Notes: a model not told the origin generated them from the sequence alone. Shown: positions 1-9,572, counted from the stretch's first letter. The stretch: 64,000 bases of DNA from Mycobacterium sp. Root265 (GCF_001428895.1 NZ_LMJA01000030.1:523644-587643); one strand, 5' to 3'. Numbers and translations are program-made.

Positions 1-68
1 GGCGTTGCGCACCTCAAGGCGCAGTAACTTACGGCCGTCGGCACCTACGCCAGCCAATGATTCCGCCG
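1..68. other. left-edge sequence, no supported gene
   Basis: A plus-strand frame is open from the window edge to a TAA at 25-27 and encodes only eight residues. It could be the C-terminus of a gene lying mostly outside the window, but it is too short to assign. Nothing else is visible before the WhiB stop codon. Confidence 0.2.
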
Positions 69-359
69 TCATCTCTTCCTCAGATCCACGTGGCCGCGGT
101 CAGCTTCGGTGATGCCACCCCACACGCCGTACTGCTCCTGAAAATTCTCGGCATGCCTGCGGCATTCGGTGACCACTGTGCATTGCGCGCAGATGGACTT
201 GGCCCGCCGCTGGCGTTGCTCCTTGGTTCGTCGGTGCTCTCCGTCGATTCCGTAGAACACCGCGGGATCCTCATCGCGGCATCGTGCGGCTAGCTGCCAG
301 TCCCATCGTTCGACGACGGGACTGTAGCGGGGAAGCAGGGATCGGCGGGTGCTGGCCAT
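69..359 (-). CDS. WhiB-family iron-sulfur transcriptional regulator
   Basis: A 96-residue protein with the WhiB signature: Cys27, then Cys57 and Cys60 as CAQC, then Cys66, followed by the GVWGG turn at 78-82 and a basic tail. WhiB proteins bind a [4Fe-4S] cluster through these four cysteines and usually act with the principal sigma factor. The ATG lies 11 bp downstream of the stop of the E2 gene on the same strand, so it may be co-transcribed with the dehydrogenase operon. No strong ribosome site is seen. Which WhiB paralogue it is cannot be told. The family call is firm; the regulatory link to the operon is inference. Confidence 0.93.
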   Translation of the reverse strand: MASTRRSLLPRYSPVVERWDWQLAARCRDEDPAVFYGIDGEHRRTKEQRQRRAKSICAQCTVVTECRRHAENFQEQYGVWGGITEADRGHVDLRKR

Positions 360-370
360 GGCGTCGTCGT

Positions 371-1600
371 TCAGACCACGAGGTGCAACGGGCGTTCGAG
401 AAGTGCTGTCAGGTCGCGCAGGAACTCGGCTCCCGTCGACCCGTCGATGGCGCGGTGGTCGGCCGAGAGTGTGAGGCGCAGAATGTGGCGGGCCACCACC
501 TCGCCGTCGATGAGGCGGACCTCCTCGGTGGCTGCGCCGACGGCCAGGATGGCGGCTTCGGGCGGGTTGATCACCGCGGCGAATTGCTCGATGCCGTACA
601 TACCGAGGTTGGAGATGGTGAAGGTTCCGCCGGACATCTCGTCGGCGCGTAATTTGCCGATGCGGGCGCGGGCCGCCAGTTCCTTGGTGTCGGAGGCGAT
701 CTGCGAGACAGTCTTGTGGTCGGCGTCGCGCACGACGGGGACCACGAGCCCGGCGTCGACGGCGACGGCCACGCCGATGTGCACGTGGCGATGGTGATAC
801 AGCACGTCGCCACCGAAGGACACGTTGACGGCGGGATTGCGACGCAGGGCGACGCCTGCGGCGCGGACCAGGAAGTCGTTGATGCTGACCTTGGCTGCCT
901 CGGTGGTGCGCAGGCTGTCGTTGACGGTTCGGCGGAAGGCCAGTAGATCGGTCACGTCGGCGGCGGCGGTCAGGTAGAAGTGCGGTGCGGTCTGTTTGCT
1001 CTCCGTGAGTCGCTTGGCCGCAATGCGTTGCAGGGTCGTGAGTGCCACCGTGTCAGCCTCGTCACCCGCGGCGGCGGGCACGGGCGCGCCGGCCGGTGCG
1101 GGCACGACGGGGACGAGGCCGGCATTGTCGACGTCCTTGCGGATGATGCGACCGCCTGGCCCGGTGCCGATGACCGCGTTGAGGTCGATCCCGCTGTCGG
1201 CGGCGACCTTCCGGGCCAGCGGTGAGGCCTTGGGCCGATTGGATCCGGGGGCAGTGACGGAGTTGCGTACAGCGGCAGCGGCAGCGGTTTCGGGCGTCGC
1301 TGGGGTGCTCACGGCAGGTGCTGGGGTTCCGGGGGCAGGCGCCGCGGCGTCGGCGAGCGCTCCGCTACTGTCGCCGATAACGGCGATGGGGACGCCGACC
1401 GCGACGCGGTCACCTTCGCCGACCAGCACGCGCTCCAGGATGCCGTCGTCGTAGGACTCCAGTTCCATGACGGCCTTGTCGGTTTCGATCTCGACAAGCA
1501 CCTCGCCACGTTCGACTCGGTCACCGATGTTCTTGAGCCAGGTGAGGATGAGGCCATCTTCCATGGTGTCGGAGAGGCGGGGCATGGTGATCTCGGGCAC
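371..1600 (-). CDS. 2-oxoacid dehydrogenase E2, dihydrolipoamide acyltransferase
   Basis: E2 core of a pyruvate/acetoin-type 2-oxoacid dehydrogenase complex; it moves the acyl group from lipoate to CoA. The start is taken as GTG at 1600, giving 409 aa that begin just before the canonical MPRLSDTM lipoyl-domain start; the longer open frame upstream lies inside the E1beta gene. Visible parts are a single N-terminal lipoyl domain with the lipoylated Lys in ETDKAVME, an Ala/Pro-rich linker, an E1/E3-binding domain (KASPLARKVA), a second linker, and a C-terminal catalytic domain with the active-site motif DHRAIDG. It follows the E1beta stop by 22 bp. Substrate (pyruvate, acetoin or branched-chain) is not determined by sequence reading. 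Confidence 0.92.
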   Translation of the reverse strand: MPEITMPRLSDTMEDGLILTWLKNIGDRVERGEVLVEIETDKAVMELESYDDGILERVLVGEGDRVAVGVPIAVIGDSSGALADAAAPAPGTPAPAVSTPATPETAAAAAVRNSVTAPGSNRPKASPLARKVAADSGIDLNAVIGTGPGGRIIRKDVDNAGLVPVVPAPAGAPVPAAAGDEADTVALTTLQRIAAKRLTESKQTAPHFYLTAAADVTDLLAFRRTVNDSLRTTEAAKVSINDFLVRAAGVALRRNPAVNVSFGGDVLYHHRHVHIGVAVAVDAGLVVPVVRDADHKTVSQIASDTKELAARARIGKLRADEMSGGTFTISNLGMYGIEQFAAVINPPEAAILAVGAATEEVRLIDGEVVARHILRLTLSADHRAIDGSTGAEFLRDLTALLERPLHLVV

Positions 1601-1622
1601 GTGCGGTCCTAGGGTGTCGTGG

Positions 1623-2615
1623 TCAGAGTCGGCCGACCGCAGCCAGCGTTTCGCGGCATGCGGTGTAGAGCGATTCGGCCGAGGGGAGGGCCGCCTGCTC
1701 CAGTGGTTTGGCGTAGGGCAGGGGAACTTCGGCAGCGGCGACGCGGCGTACCGGTGCGTCGAGATGGTCGAAGGCGCCATCGGAGATCGACGCGGCGATC
1801 TCGGCGCCGATACCGTAGGTCAGCCAATCGTCTTCGGCGACGACGGCGCAGCCGGTCTTGCGGACGGATTCGACAATCGTGTCGCGGTCCAGCGGGCGAA
1901 GGCTGCGCAGGTCGATCACCTCGGCGCGGATGCCGTCTTTCTCGTGCAGCCGTTCAGCGACCTGTGTGGCGATTTTGGCCATCCGCGAATACCCGATGAT
2001 GGTGATATCGGTGCCGGGGCGTCGGATTGCCGCTTTGCCGATCTCAATGGGCTCCAGGTCCTCGGGTACCTCGTCTTTGGTGTTGTAGAGCGCCAGGTTC
2101 TCCAGAAACAGCACGGGGTCGTCGTCGCGGATCGCGGCCTTCAGCAATGCCCGTGCGTCGGCGGGTGTGCTTGGTGCGACGACCTTGAGTCCGGGGACGA
2201 AGGCGTAGTAGAGCTCGATGTTCTGTGAGTGAGTGGCCCCGAGTTGCTGTCCGCCGCCGCCAGGGGTGCGGATGACCATCGGGACGTTCGTCTGGCCGCC
2301 GAACATGCCGTAGATCTTGGCGGCATGATTGACGATTTGATCGAGCGCCAGAAGCGAGAAGTTGATTGTCATGATCTCGACGACTGGGCGCAGACCGAGC
2401 ATGGCGGCACCGACGGCCGCACCGACGAATCCTTCCTCGGCGATCGGGGTGTCACGGACTCGCTTCTCACCGAACTCTTCGAGCAGACCGGCGGTGATCT
2501 TGTAGGACCCCTCGAAGACACCGATTTCTTCGCCGATAAGGAACACCGAGTCGTCACGCACCATCTCCTCGCGGAGGGTGTCGCGCAACGCTTCGCGATA
2601 ACTGATGACAGGCAA
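1623..2615 (-). CDS. 2-oxoacid dehydrogenase E1 component, beta subunit
   Basis: Thiamine-diphosphate E1 beta subunit of 330 aa, the usual length. It starts REALRDTLREEM and carries family blocks EEGFVGAAVGAAM and PGGGGQQLGATHSQ, and ends with the transketolase C-terminal domain (VAEDDWLTYGIG). The start codon is TTG at 2615, with GAAGGA 7 bases upstream and a 15 bp gap from E1alpha. With E1alpha it forms the heterotetramer that decarboxylates the 2-oxo acid and acylates the E2 lipoate. Separate alpha and beta genes distinguish this from the single-chain AceE of mycobacteria, so this is probably an additional, inducible complex. Confidence 0.93.
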   Translation of the reverse strand: MPVISYREALRDTLREEMVRDDSVFLIGEEIGVFEGSYKITAGLLEEFGEKRVRDTPIAEEGFVGAAVGAAMLGLRPVVEIMTINFSLLALDQIVNHAAKIYGMFGGQTNVPMVIRTPGGGGQQLGATHSQNIELYYAFVPGLKVVAPSTPADARALLKAAIRDDDPVLFLENLALYNTKDEVPEDLEPIEIGKAAIRRPGTDITIIGYSRMAKIATQVAERLHEKDGIRAEVIDLRSLRPLDRDTIVESVRKTGCAVVAEDDWLTYGIGAEIAASISDGAFDHLDAPVRRVAAAEVPLPYAKPLEQAALPSAESLYTACRETLAAVGRL

Positions 2616-2630
2616 CGGATTTCCTTCGGT

Positions 2631-3668
2631 TCAGAACAGTGGGTCAGCGGGTAGCCGGTGGAGCTCGCCGGCCACGGGGCTTGCGTAGGTGTAGTCGAAC
2701 AAGGTGGCCGGATCGGGGTGGGGGCTCGCGTCGGCGAAGGCGACCGCGGCGTCGGCCTCGGCTTGCGCGGACCGTTCCAGCTCCTCGGCAGACCGCTCGT
2801 CGAGTACACCTGAGCTGAGCAGCGTGTCTTTGAACAGAGTCAATGGGTCGGCGGATTGTGCGGCCGCGACAGCATCGTCGCTGCGGTACTTGGCGGGATC
2901 GACCACCGAGTGCCCCCGTAATCGGTGGCTCACGGCCTCCAGCAGTGCGGGCTTACCTTCGCAGCGGGCCTGCTCCACGAGCTGTCGGGCGACATCGCGC
3001 ACCGCGAGTACATCGGTGCCGTCGACTCGCTCCCCTCTCATTCGGTAGGCGGATGCGCGTTTGTACAGTTCGGGCTCGGCTGAGGCTTTCTCGACGGTGG
3101 TTCCCATGCCGAGGTTGTTGTTGATCACGACGAACACGACGGGCAGATTCCAGAGTGCGGCGATGTTGAGAGACTCGTGAAATGCGCCGATATTGGTGGT
3201 GCCATCGCCCATCTGGCACATCACCACATCGTCACCGCCGCGGTAGTCAATGGCCAGCGCCGCACCAACGGCCAGAGGGAGCTGGCCGCCGACGATCCCG
3301 TAGCCGCCGAGCAGCCGAGCCTCAGTGTCGTACATGTGCATGGACCCGCCCCAGCCTTTGGAGGTGCCGGTGCTGCGGCCATAGAGTTCGGCCATGACGC
3401 GGTTGGGGTCGATACCTTTGGCCAACGCATAACCGTGTTCGCGGTAGTTTGTGAAGAGGTAGTCCGAGGGGCGCAGGGCCGCCATCAGGCCGACCACGGT
3501 GGCTTCCTCGCCCAGGTTCAGGTGGCAGTACCCGCCGATCTTGGCTTGCGTATAGCCTTGGGCGGCACGCTCTTCGAAGCGTCGAATAAGAACCATCTGT
3601 CGGTAGTAGCCGCGCAGCTTCGCCACGTCGTCGCCCGCCAGTGCGGGCCGGTCGATCGTATCGGTCAT
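2631..3668 (-). CDS. 2-oxoacid dehydrogenase E1 component, alpha subunit
   Basis: A 345-residue thiamine-diphosphate E1 alpha subunit. The start is the ATG at 3668 (MTDTIDRPAL); the frame extends further upstream only because it reads into the E3 gene. The ThDP-binding stretch starting GDGTTNIGAFHES and ending VINNN is present, as are the E1alpha hallmarks YREHG and GWGGSMHM. The gene lies 10 bp after E3 and 15 bp before E1beta, so the order of translation is E3, E1alpha, E1beta, E2. The GGSMHM type is shared by PdhA and acetoin dehydrogenase AcoA; no acetoin-specific neighbour (acoX, acoR) is visible. Confidence 0.93.
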   Translation of the reverse strand: MTDTIDRPALAGDDVAKLRGYYRQMVLIRRFEERAAQGYTQAKIGGYCHLNLGEEATVVGLMAALRPSDYLFTNYREHGYALAKGIDPNRVMAELYGRSTGTSKGWGGSMHMYDTEARLLGGYGIVGGQLPLAVGAALAIDYRGGDDVVMCQMGDGTTNIGAFHESLNIAALWNLPVVFVVINNNLGMGTTVEKASAEPELYKRASAYRMRGERVDGTDVLAVRDVARQLVEQARCEGKPALLEAVSHRLRGHSVVDPAKYRSDDAVAAAQSADPLTLFKDTLLSSGVLDERSAEELERSAQAEADAAVAFADASPHPDPATLFDYTYASPVAGELHRLPADPLF

Positions 3669-3678
3669 CGTAGATCTC

Positions 3679-5115
3679 TCAGCGTCTCTTCGGAGGGATG
3701 TGTACGGGCATGCCAAGGGCGGCCAATGCTGCTTCCATGCCGATTTCGCCCAGTGTCGGGTGCGCATGGATGGTCTCGGCCAGTTCGTCAAGCGTGGCTT
3801 CCAGCGTGATCGCCAGCGCCGCCTCGGTGATGAGGTCGCTGGCAGACGGGCCGATGATGTGCACGCCGAGCACCTCGCCGTATTCCTTGCCTGCGACAAT
3901 CTTGATGAAACCTTCTGTGTCACCGTAGGTTCGGGCACGACCGAGCGCAGCGAAGGGAAATGTGGCGACGTTGATGACGTGTCCGGCACTCGCAGCGGCC
4001 GCTTCAGTCAGTCCGACGCTGGCAATCTCAGGATGGGTGAAGGTGGCAGCGGGCAGCGCTGTGTAATCCATGTGTTTGTCGTGCCCGGCGATGACCTCGG
4101 CCGCGGTTATCCCCTGGTGTGATGCGACGTGCGCCAGCAGGGCCTTTCCCGTGACGTCACCGATGGCATAGACGTGATCCACGTTGGTACGCAGTCGGTC
4201 ATCGACCGCGATGAATCCGCGCTCGTCGACGCCAACACCGGCGCTCTGCAGTGCCAGGTCGGCGGTGTTGGCGCGTCGACCGACACCGAAAAGAACGACA
4301 TCGGCATCGATTTCGCACGGTTTGGGGCCGCTGACCACAATCCTCAGCGCCTTGGCTTGTTCGATTGCGGTGACCGTGGATCCCGTGTGCACGGTGATGC
4401 CGCGCTGAACAAAGGACCGCTCGAGTGCGGCGCCGATGTCGATGTCTTCGGCCGGCACCAGGGTGTCGCGCATCTCCACCACCGTGACTTCGCTGCCGAA
4501 CGCGCTGAACAGATTGGCCCACTCGGCACCGACCGCACTGCCCCCGACGATCACCACACGCTTGGGAACGTCGGTGAGGCCGAATGCGCCGTCGGAAGTG
4601 ATCACTCCCGGCAGGTCGGCGCCGGGAATCGGCAGAGGAATAGGCGTGGATCCGGTGGCGATGATGATGTCACGAGCACTTGCAGCGTCAATTTGCTCAC
4701 CGGGCGCCGCGGCGTAGCGCGGCCCGGCTCCGCTGTCGACATCGCAGATCTCGACGGTGGTTGGTCCAGTGAAGCGCGCGTGTCCGTTGATCACGGTGAC
4801 GCCGTTGGCGCGTAGCAGACCCGCGACCCCGTCGGTGAGGGTGGTGACCACATCGTTCATCCGTGCGCGTACCGCGGCGTAGTCGAAATCGACATTGTCG
4901 GCGCGCACACCGTAGGACCCACAGTCACGGACCGTCTGGAGCACCTCGGCCGAGCGCAACATCGCCTTGGTCGGAATGCAGCCCCAGTTCAGGCACACCC
5001 CGCCCGGGCGCTCCTTCTCGATGACTCCCACCGAAATACCAAGCTGCGCAGCACGGATGGCCGCGACGTACCCGCCTGGGCCCCCGCCTATGACCAGAAG
5101 ATCGAATTCACGCAC
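3679..5115 (-). CDS. lpdA: dihydrolipoyl dehydrogenase (E3)
   Basis: FAD disulfide oxidoreductase that re-oxidises dihydrolipoamide with NAD. The start is taken as GTG at 5115, placing the FAD-binding GGGPGG motif at the usual distance from the N-terminus (478 aa); an upstream ATG at 5178 would add 21 residues without homology character. The redox-active disulfide is in GGVCLNWGCIPTKAM, the second nucleotide-binding site follows IVGGSAVGAEWA, and the C-terminal catalytic His is in HAHPTLGE. It is the first structural gene of the operon, 87 bp downstream of the PucR-type regulator. Operon context makes it the dedicated E3; a second housekeeping Lpd is expected elsewhere. Confidence 0.93.
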   Translation of the reverse strand: MREFDLLVIGGGPGGYVAAIRAAQLGISVGVIEKERPGGVCLNWGCIPTKAMLRSAEVLQTVRDCGSYGVRADNVDFDYAAVRARMNDVVTTLTDGVAGLLRANGVTVINGHARFTGPTTVEICDVDSGAGPRYAAAPGEQIDAASARDIIIATGSTPIPLPIPGADLPGVITSDGAFGLTDVPKRVVIVGGSAVGAEWANLFSAFGSEVTVVEMRDTLVPAEDIDIGAALERSFVQRGITVHTGSTVTAIEQAKALRIVVSGPKPCEIDADVVLFGVGRRANTADLALQSAGVGVDERGFIAVDDRLRTNVDHVYAIGDVTGKALLAHVASHQGITAAEVIAGHDKHMDYTALPAATFTHPEIASVGLTEAAAASAGHVINVATFPFAALGRARTYGDTEGFIKIVAGKEYGEVLGVHIIGPSASDLITEAALAITLEATLDELAETIHAHPTLGEIGMEAALAALGMPVHIPPKRR

Positions 5116-5202
5116 ACAGCTGAGTCTGCAGCGCTGTGAATGCTGCCACCATGGCCGCATGGCCCAGTGTTCGGTCACACCGATTGGGCGATGTGCCCAA
5201 TC

Positions 5203-6411
5203 TCAGCGGCGCTCGCCCGATATGTTCAGCGCGGACAATGCCAGCGACAACTCCACATAGGCCGACCGACCGTGAAGTGAGCGACCTACCAGTTCGGTGA
5301 CTCGCTGCAGGCGGTTGAGCACCGTGTTGCGGTGGCAGTGCAGTCGCGCAGCGGCGTTGACTGTCGAGCGATCCTCTTCCAGCCACACCAGCAGTGTCTC
5401 CAGCAGCACCTCGCGTTCGTGGGCTGGACGTGCCAGCAGACCCCCCAAATTGCGTGAGATCAGGCGTTGTGCGAAATCCGGCGAGCGCACCAGCAGCGCC
5501 TCACTCAGATGCTCATCAAGCCAGACCAGCTCGGTGGACCCGACCGCGACCAGGCTCAGCGCGATGAGTGCCTCGGTATAGGCCGCTGCGACATCGGCCA
5601 GTCCCCGGACCGCCGACGATGCTGCTGATCGGCCCCGCACCAATGGCCGTAATCGCGTGATCACGTCGGCCGCTGAACGTTGGTCCAATGCCACTACTCC
5701 GATACGGGAGTCCACTTTAGAATGCCACAAGGAACGGAAACCCCAAGCGTCCAGAGTGTTTCGGGGGGACGCCAATGCCGGCGCGCCGTCGGGGCCCACG
5801 TCGGTGACAATCACAAGGTATCCGCCGTCTACGGGAAGATCGAGTTCACGAGCGACCTGGCTGGCAAAACCTGTATCCCCGGCGCGACGGTCGAGCAGAT
5901 CCTCGATCAGCGCATTGCGGCGCTGTTCGTCGTGGCGGACTCGCTCCTGTTCACTCTCGCGATAGGCGCTCGACAGAGCTGAGGAGAGCTCGTCGATCAC
6001 CGTCCAGGTGGCTGTGCCGGCGTCGAGCACGACGTCGGGATCCACACCGGTATCTTTCGCGCGAGTAAGCAGGGCCTCCCACACGATGCGTCCACCGAGT
6101 CGGAAGGTCCGCAGCATCACCTCCAATGGAATCCCCTGATCGGCACGGTGTTTGGCGATCGTCTCGACAACCTCATCGGTGCCGCCTCGCTGTCCGCGCA
6201 ACGATTCCAAGACTCGGACGAGGTAGTTGCGGCATCCCTCACGCAGATCATCGCGGGGCACACTGCCGTAATCAGTCCACTCCGGATTGTCGGTGAAGAT
6301 GGCCGAGACCAAACGTTCAGTCAAGATGTCCACGTCATCCAGACCGGCCTCGGCCAGCACACGTGTCGCCTGTGTCGACGCCGCAGAGTGTCGTTTGCGC
6401 ACAGCGGGCAC
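5203..6411 (-). CDS. PucR-family helix-turn-helix transcriptional regulator
   Basis: About 402 aa from GTG at 6411, which has GGGAG four bases upstream; the open frame runs on to 6579 but that part has no protein character. The middle third resembles a GGDEF-like/PucR ligand domain, and the C-terminal 60 residues form the PucR/CdaR helix-turn-helix (TVNAAARLHCHRNTVLNRL). Such proteins usually activate neighbouring catabolic operons in response to a substrate. It lies upstream of and co-oriented with the dehydrogenase genes (87 bp gap to E3), so control of that operon is the natural inference. The ligand is unknown. Confidence 0.85.
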   Translation of the reverse strand: MPAVRKRHSAASTQATRVLAEAGLDDVDILTERLVSAIFTDNPEWTDYGSVPRDDLREGCRNYLVRVLESLRGQRGGTDEVVETIAKHRADQGIPLEVMLRTFRLGGRIVWEALLTRAKDTGVDPDVVLDAGTATWTVIDELSSALSSAYRESEQERVRHDEQRRNALIEDLLDRRAGDTGFASQVARELDLPVDGGYLVIVTDVGPDGAPALASPRNTLDAWGFRSLWHSKVDSRIGVVALDQRSAADVITRLRPLVRGRSAASSAVRGLADVAAAYTEALIALSLVAVGSTELVWLDEHLSEALLVRSPDFAQRLISRNLGGLLARPAHEREVLLETLLVWLEEDRSTVNAAARLHCHRNTVLNRLQRVTELVGRSLHGRSAYVELSLALSALNISGERR

Positions 6412-6565
6412 CGTACTCCCGGACCAACACCCACGTCGAGACCAGAGCGGCTCCGCTCCGAAGGACCAAGAACTGGCCGTCTGAGGCCTCGCCGTTCTCC
6501 GCCATCTCACTTGAGACGGCGCCACGCAGACCGAGAATCGGCAGTGATCGATAGGCCCATCCATC

Positions 6566-6691
6566 CTGTCGATCGTCAAACTGGATGGCGATTGGCGCCG
6601 ATCCTACCTGCGCCGTTGTCATTCAGTCACGGAGATGGCGCAGCGATTGTGGTCATCCATTTGGCAGAAGCGGGAACGTTACAGTGGTGCA
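6566..6691 (+). repeat. degenerate 126-bp repeat, copy A
   Basis: First of three equal-length copies (also 11373-11498 and 27301-27426) that align without gaps; copy A and copy C match at about two thirds of positions when read by eye. All begin CTGTCGAT and end with a GTGCA. It lies between the PucR start and the GNAT stop. As read on the plus strand, the frame gives a peptide starting LSIVKLDG with a later WQKRERY, similar in all copies. An IS terminus or a fragment of a dead transposable element is the likeliest source. Confidence 0.65.
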
Positions 6692-6750
6692 AGATTTGAG
6701 TGCGGGATCGGTCAGAAGTTCCACGGCGCGCCAGTCGCCCCAGGGTCACT

Positions 6751-7332
6751 TCAGTAGGCGTGGACATCAGTGGCCAGCCGCGCGTGGACGTGCATGTCGT
6801 GCCACCCATCGGCATGCAACGCCGATCCCCGCCGGATTCCTTCAGCGAGGAAGCCGGCCTTCACGGCCACACGGCAGGATGCCTGATTAGCGGCCGAGTG
6901 CTCCAGGGCGATGCGATGGAACCCGGCGTCGAATGCCCACCGGCACAGGACCTGCGCCGCTTGCGTGCACAAACCTCGGCCGCGGGCGGCAGGGACCATC
7001 CAGTACGCCAGTCCCGCTGACCCGTGGTCCAGTTTCACGCCCCCTAGCGTCATCCGGCCCAGCAGGGCGCCGGTCTGCTTGTCGGCTACCGCCCAGCTGA
7101 GCTCCGTTTCGGCTGCCCATCCGCGCTGCCGAGCGCTGATCCACTCAGCAGCTTCGTCTACCGAATCCACCCGCCGCACATGCCAACGCTGGATATCGGC
7201 ATCGGCGAACGCCTCCATGACCGCGCCAGCATCGTCGAGCCGCCACGGTCGCAAGACCGCCCCAGGCCCCACCGCCATCTCGGGTTGGGCAGACCCGAAA
7301 AACAATCCCGACGCCATGACAGGAGCGATCAT
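6751..7332 (-). CDS. GNAT-family N-acetyltransferase (RimJ/RimL type)
   Basis: A 193-residue acetyltransferase from ATG at 7332, which has GGGAG about ten bases upstream; longer in-frame starts at 7359 and 7533 lack this. The sequence has the RimJ/RimL pattern: LRPWRLDDA at the N-terminus, then acetyl-CoA-binding motif A around AARGRGLCTQA, and a C-terminal block NQASCRVAVKAGF typical of ribosomal-protein acetyltransferases. Substrate unknown. It is divergent from the carboxylesterase gene and preceded downstream by repeat copy A, in a mosaic region, so it may have been placed here by rearrangement. Confidence 0.85.
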   Translation of the reverse strand: MIAPVMASGLFFGSAQPEMAVGPGAVLRPWRLDDAGAVMEAFADADIQRWHVRRVDSVDEAAEWISARQRGWAAETELSWAVADKQTGALLGRMTLGGVKLDHGSAGLAYWMVPAARGRGLCTQAAQVLCRWAFDAGFHRIALEHSAANQASCRVAVKAGFLAEGIRRGSALHADGWHDMHVHARLATDVHAY

Positions 7333-7579
7333 TCGCGGCACGCTCCCATCATCGACCATAACCGCGGACCTTCGGTTGCTCCCACACCACACAGGCCGCA
7401 CATTCAGGTTCCGAATCATCGCTAGACCAGAGGACGCTCGGGTGCGGATTGCCTTCCATCCCGTACCCCGTCGTTCAGGGGCGGATGAAAGGGCCCTTTC
7501 GCCATGGGCTGAGCACGGTCCGACTACACGCATTGCACACAGGCCTGGCTACAGTGACTTCGCATGGTGGAATTGGTGT

Positions 7580-9061
7580 GTGACAACCGATCCAGAGGTT
7601 CGCACGGACGCTGGAGCCGTCCGCGGCCGTTGGGGAAATGACGTTGCCGTGTTCTGCGGGATCCCCTACGCACTACCGCCCGTGGGTGCTCACCGTTTCG
7701 GGCATCCCGTCCCGCCAGCATCCTGGGATGGCGTGCGCGAGGCAAAGGTGTTCGGTCCACCTGCGCCCCAATCTGATGCATCTGACTCTGAGGTAGACGC
7801 TTCGTGGCTGACCCTCAACGTGTGGTCACCTGGTCTTGGCGCGGCCGGGTTACCGGTCATGGTGTGGATCCACGGTGGACGCTACCTGGAAGGACACAGC
7901 GCCAACCCCCACCACAACGGCGCCACGCTGGCGGCCTCCGGTGTCGTGGTGTTGAGCCTCAACTACCGTGTCGGGGCGGAGGGATTCGCCCGCATCGCCG
8001 GAGCCCCGAACAACCGTGGCCTGCTCGATCAGATCGCCGCACTGCGATGGGTACAGGACAACATCGCCGCGTTCGGCGGAGATCCGCACAACGTCACCGT
8101 GTTCGGGCAGTCCGCGGGCGGCGGCAGCGTCGCCTCGCTGCTCACCATGCCGGCAAGTGCGGGCCTGTTCACGCGCGCGATCGCCCAAAGCGTGCCCGGC
8201 ACATTCTTCACCGAGCGACTCGCGGCCGCAGTCTCGGACGAGATCGCCGGCGAACTCGGGGCGCAGGCCACAACGACTGATCTGCAGCACTTTTCGCCTC
8301 AGTCGCTCGTGGCGGCCAGTGAGAGGCTGCTGAAGCGGATGCCCCACTTCGTCGATGCGTGGGGTCCGATGGCGCTGACCCCGACACCATTCTCGCCCAT
8401 CGTTGACGGCGCCACACTGCCTGACGCCCCGTGGCGCGCCCTGGCCGGTGGCACCTCACGCGGTATCGATCTGCTGGTCGGACACACCCGTGACGAGTAC
8501 TCCCTATTCCACCCATGGCACGACAACGCTGTCCCCGACGGGTTGCTCACCGACACCATCGAACGACTCGCTCCCACCTCCTGCCGGCCAGGTGATTACC
8601 GCGCCGCCTACCCTGATGCCGGTGCCACAGAGTTGTACGAAATAGTGAACTCGGACTGGCTGTTTCGCATGCCTTGTGAACATCTCGCCGCCGCCCACCA
8701 CGCAGGAGGCGGCACCTCACGAGTGTACGAACTGGCCTGGAGTTTCAACCCAGATGAGGGCGCCTCACACAGCCTGGACATGCTGCTCGTCTTCGGCACG
8801 CTCACACGCAGTGACATCACCAGCCATCCGTCAGCCCATCCCGGCGCGGCAGACGAATACGAGCAGCTCTCACGCACCATGCGGACGGACTGGGTGGACT
8901 TCGCCACCCGTGGTGCGCCCAGATGGCCGCCTTATGAGCCGTCAGGCACTCGCACTACACGCGTCTACAGCGCCGACACGACCGATCGCCCCTACCCGGA
9001 GGAATCGTCGCGCCGCCTCTGGGCACACCACAGATTCAATACGCTCGATCTCTCTGCCTGA
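7580..9061 (+). CDS. type B carboxylesterase
   Basis: An alpha/beta-hydrolase of the carboxylesterase/lipase type B family, 493 aa from GTG at 7580. The frame stays open far upstream, but that part is antisense to the GNAT gene. Family signposts are GIPYALPPVG near the N-terminus, the oxyanion segment WIHGGRYLEG, the nucleophile elbow GQSAGGGS (usually GESAG) and the catalytic-His region GASHSLDML. No signal peptide is seen, so it is probably cytoplasmic. It hydrolyses ester bonds of an unknown substrate. The GQS in place of GES is common in actinobacterial members. Confidence 0.88.
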   Translation: MTTDPEVRTDAGAVRGRWGNDVAVFCGIPYALPPVGAHRFGHPVPPASWDGVREAKVFGPPAPQSDASDSEVDASWLTLNVWSPGLGAAGLPVMVWIHGGRYLEGHSANPHHNGATLAASGVVVLSLNYRVGAEGFARIAGAPNNRGLLDQIAALRWVQDNIAAFGGDPHNVTVFGQSAGGGSVASLLTMPASAGLFTRAIAQSVPGTFFTERLAAAVSDEIAGELGAQATTTDLQHFSPQSLVAASERLLKRMPHFVDAWGPMALTPTPFSPIVDGATLPDAPWRALAGGTSRGIDLLVGHTRDEYSLFHPWHDNAVPDGLLTDTIERLAPTSCRPGDYRAAYPDAGATELYEIVNSDWLFRMPCEHLAAAHHAGGGTSRVYELAWSFNPDEGASHSLDMLLVFGTLTRSDITSHPSAHPGAADEYEQLSRTMRTDWVDFATRGAPRWPPYEPSGTRTTRVYSADTTDRPYPEESSRRLWAHHRFNTLDLSA

Positions 9062-9572
9062 CGGCGCGCCCGCACCGCCACGTTCTTGCCATCCCACGGC
9101 GATCCGCGCGTAGCAGTGCGTCTAGCCCTCGGATGCCGTGCTGGCCCGAACTAGCTGATCGCTGCGCTTTGGGGCGTGCCACTCGCCAGAGGCCGCACGC
9201 CATCTGACCTCCACCTCAACTCCAGAGGTTTCCCTGACGGCGTTGACGCTTCCGTGATGACCGACCGTCATGGCGAGCGAAGCGCCGAGTCGCTGCCGGA
9301 CAGAGAGTTACGTAGCACGGCAGTCCCGACGACGAAGACAGCCCCTCGGCGCTGAACGGCGGAACTGTCTCAGCCGTGCACACAACCTTGTCGGACAGCG
9401 TGACACTCACGTCGTAAGCGGTGGCGTCACCGGCTTAGCCGCATCGAAGCGTTCCGCGCCGGGCTGGCCGGCTTCGAGCCCGTTCGGTGGTCGTCGACAA
9501 GGATAGTCACCGAAACCGCATATCGGGGTTGAGTTTTGCTTAGATAGGCGACATGCTTCTCCATGATGCGCG
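9062..9572. other. 511-bp gene-free spacer
   Basis: Short frames occur on both strands (the longest under 80 codons) but none has a ribosome site or recognisable protein character. No repeat, tRNA or hairpin stands out. It separates the carboxylesterase from the MarR gene and presumably carries the MarR promoter near its right end. Confidence 0.5.

Noticed and set aside
6911-7579. upstream extension of the carboxylesterase frame
   Set aside because: It is antisense to the GNAT gene; family homology begins only after GTG 7580.
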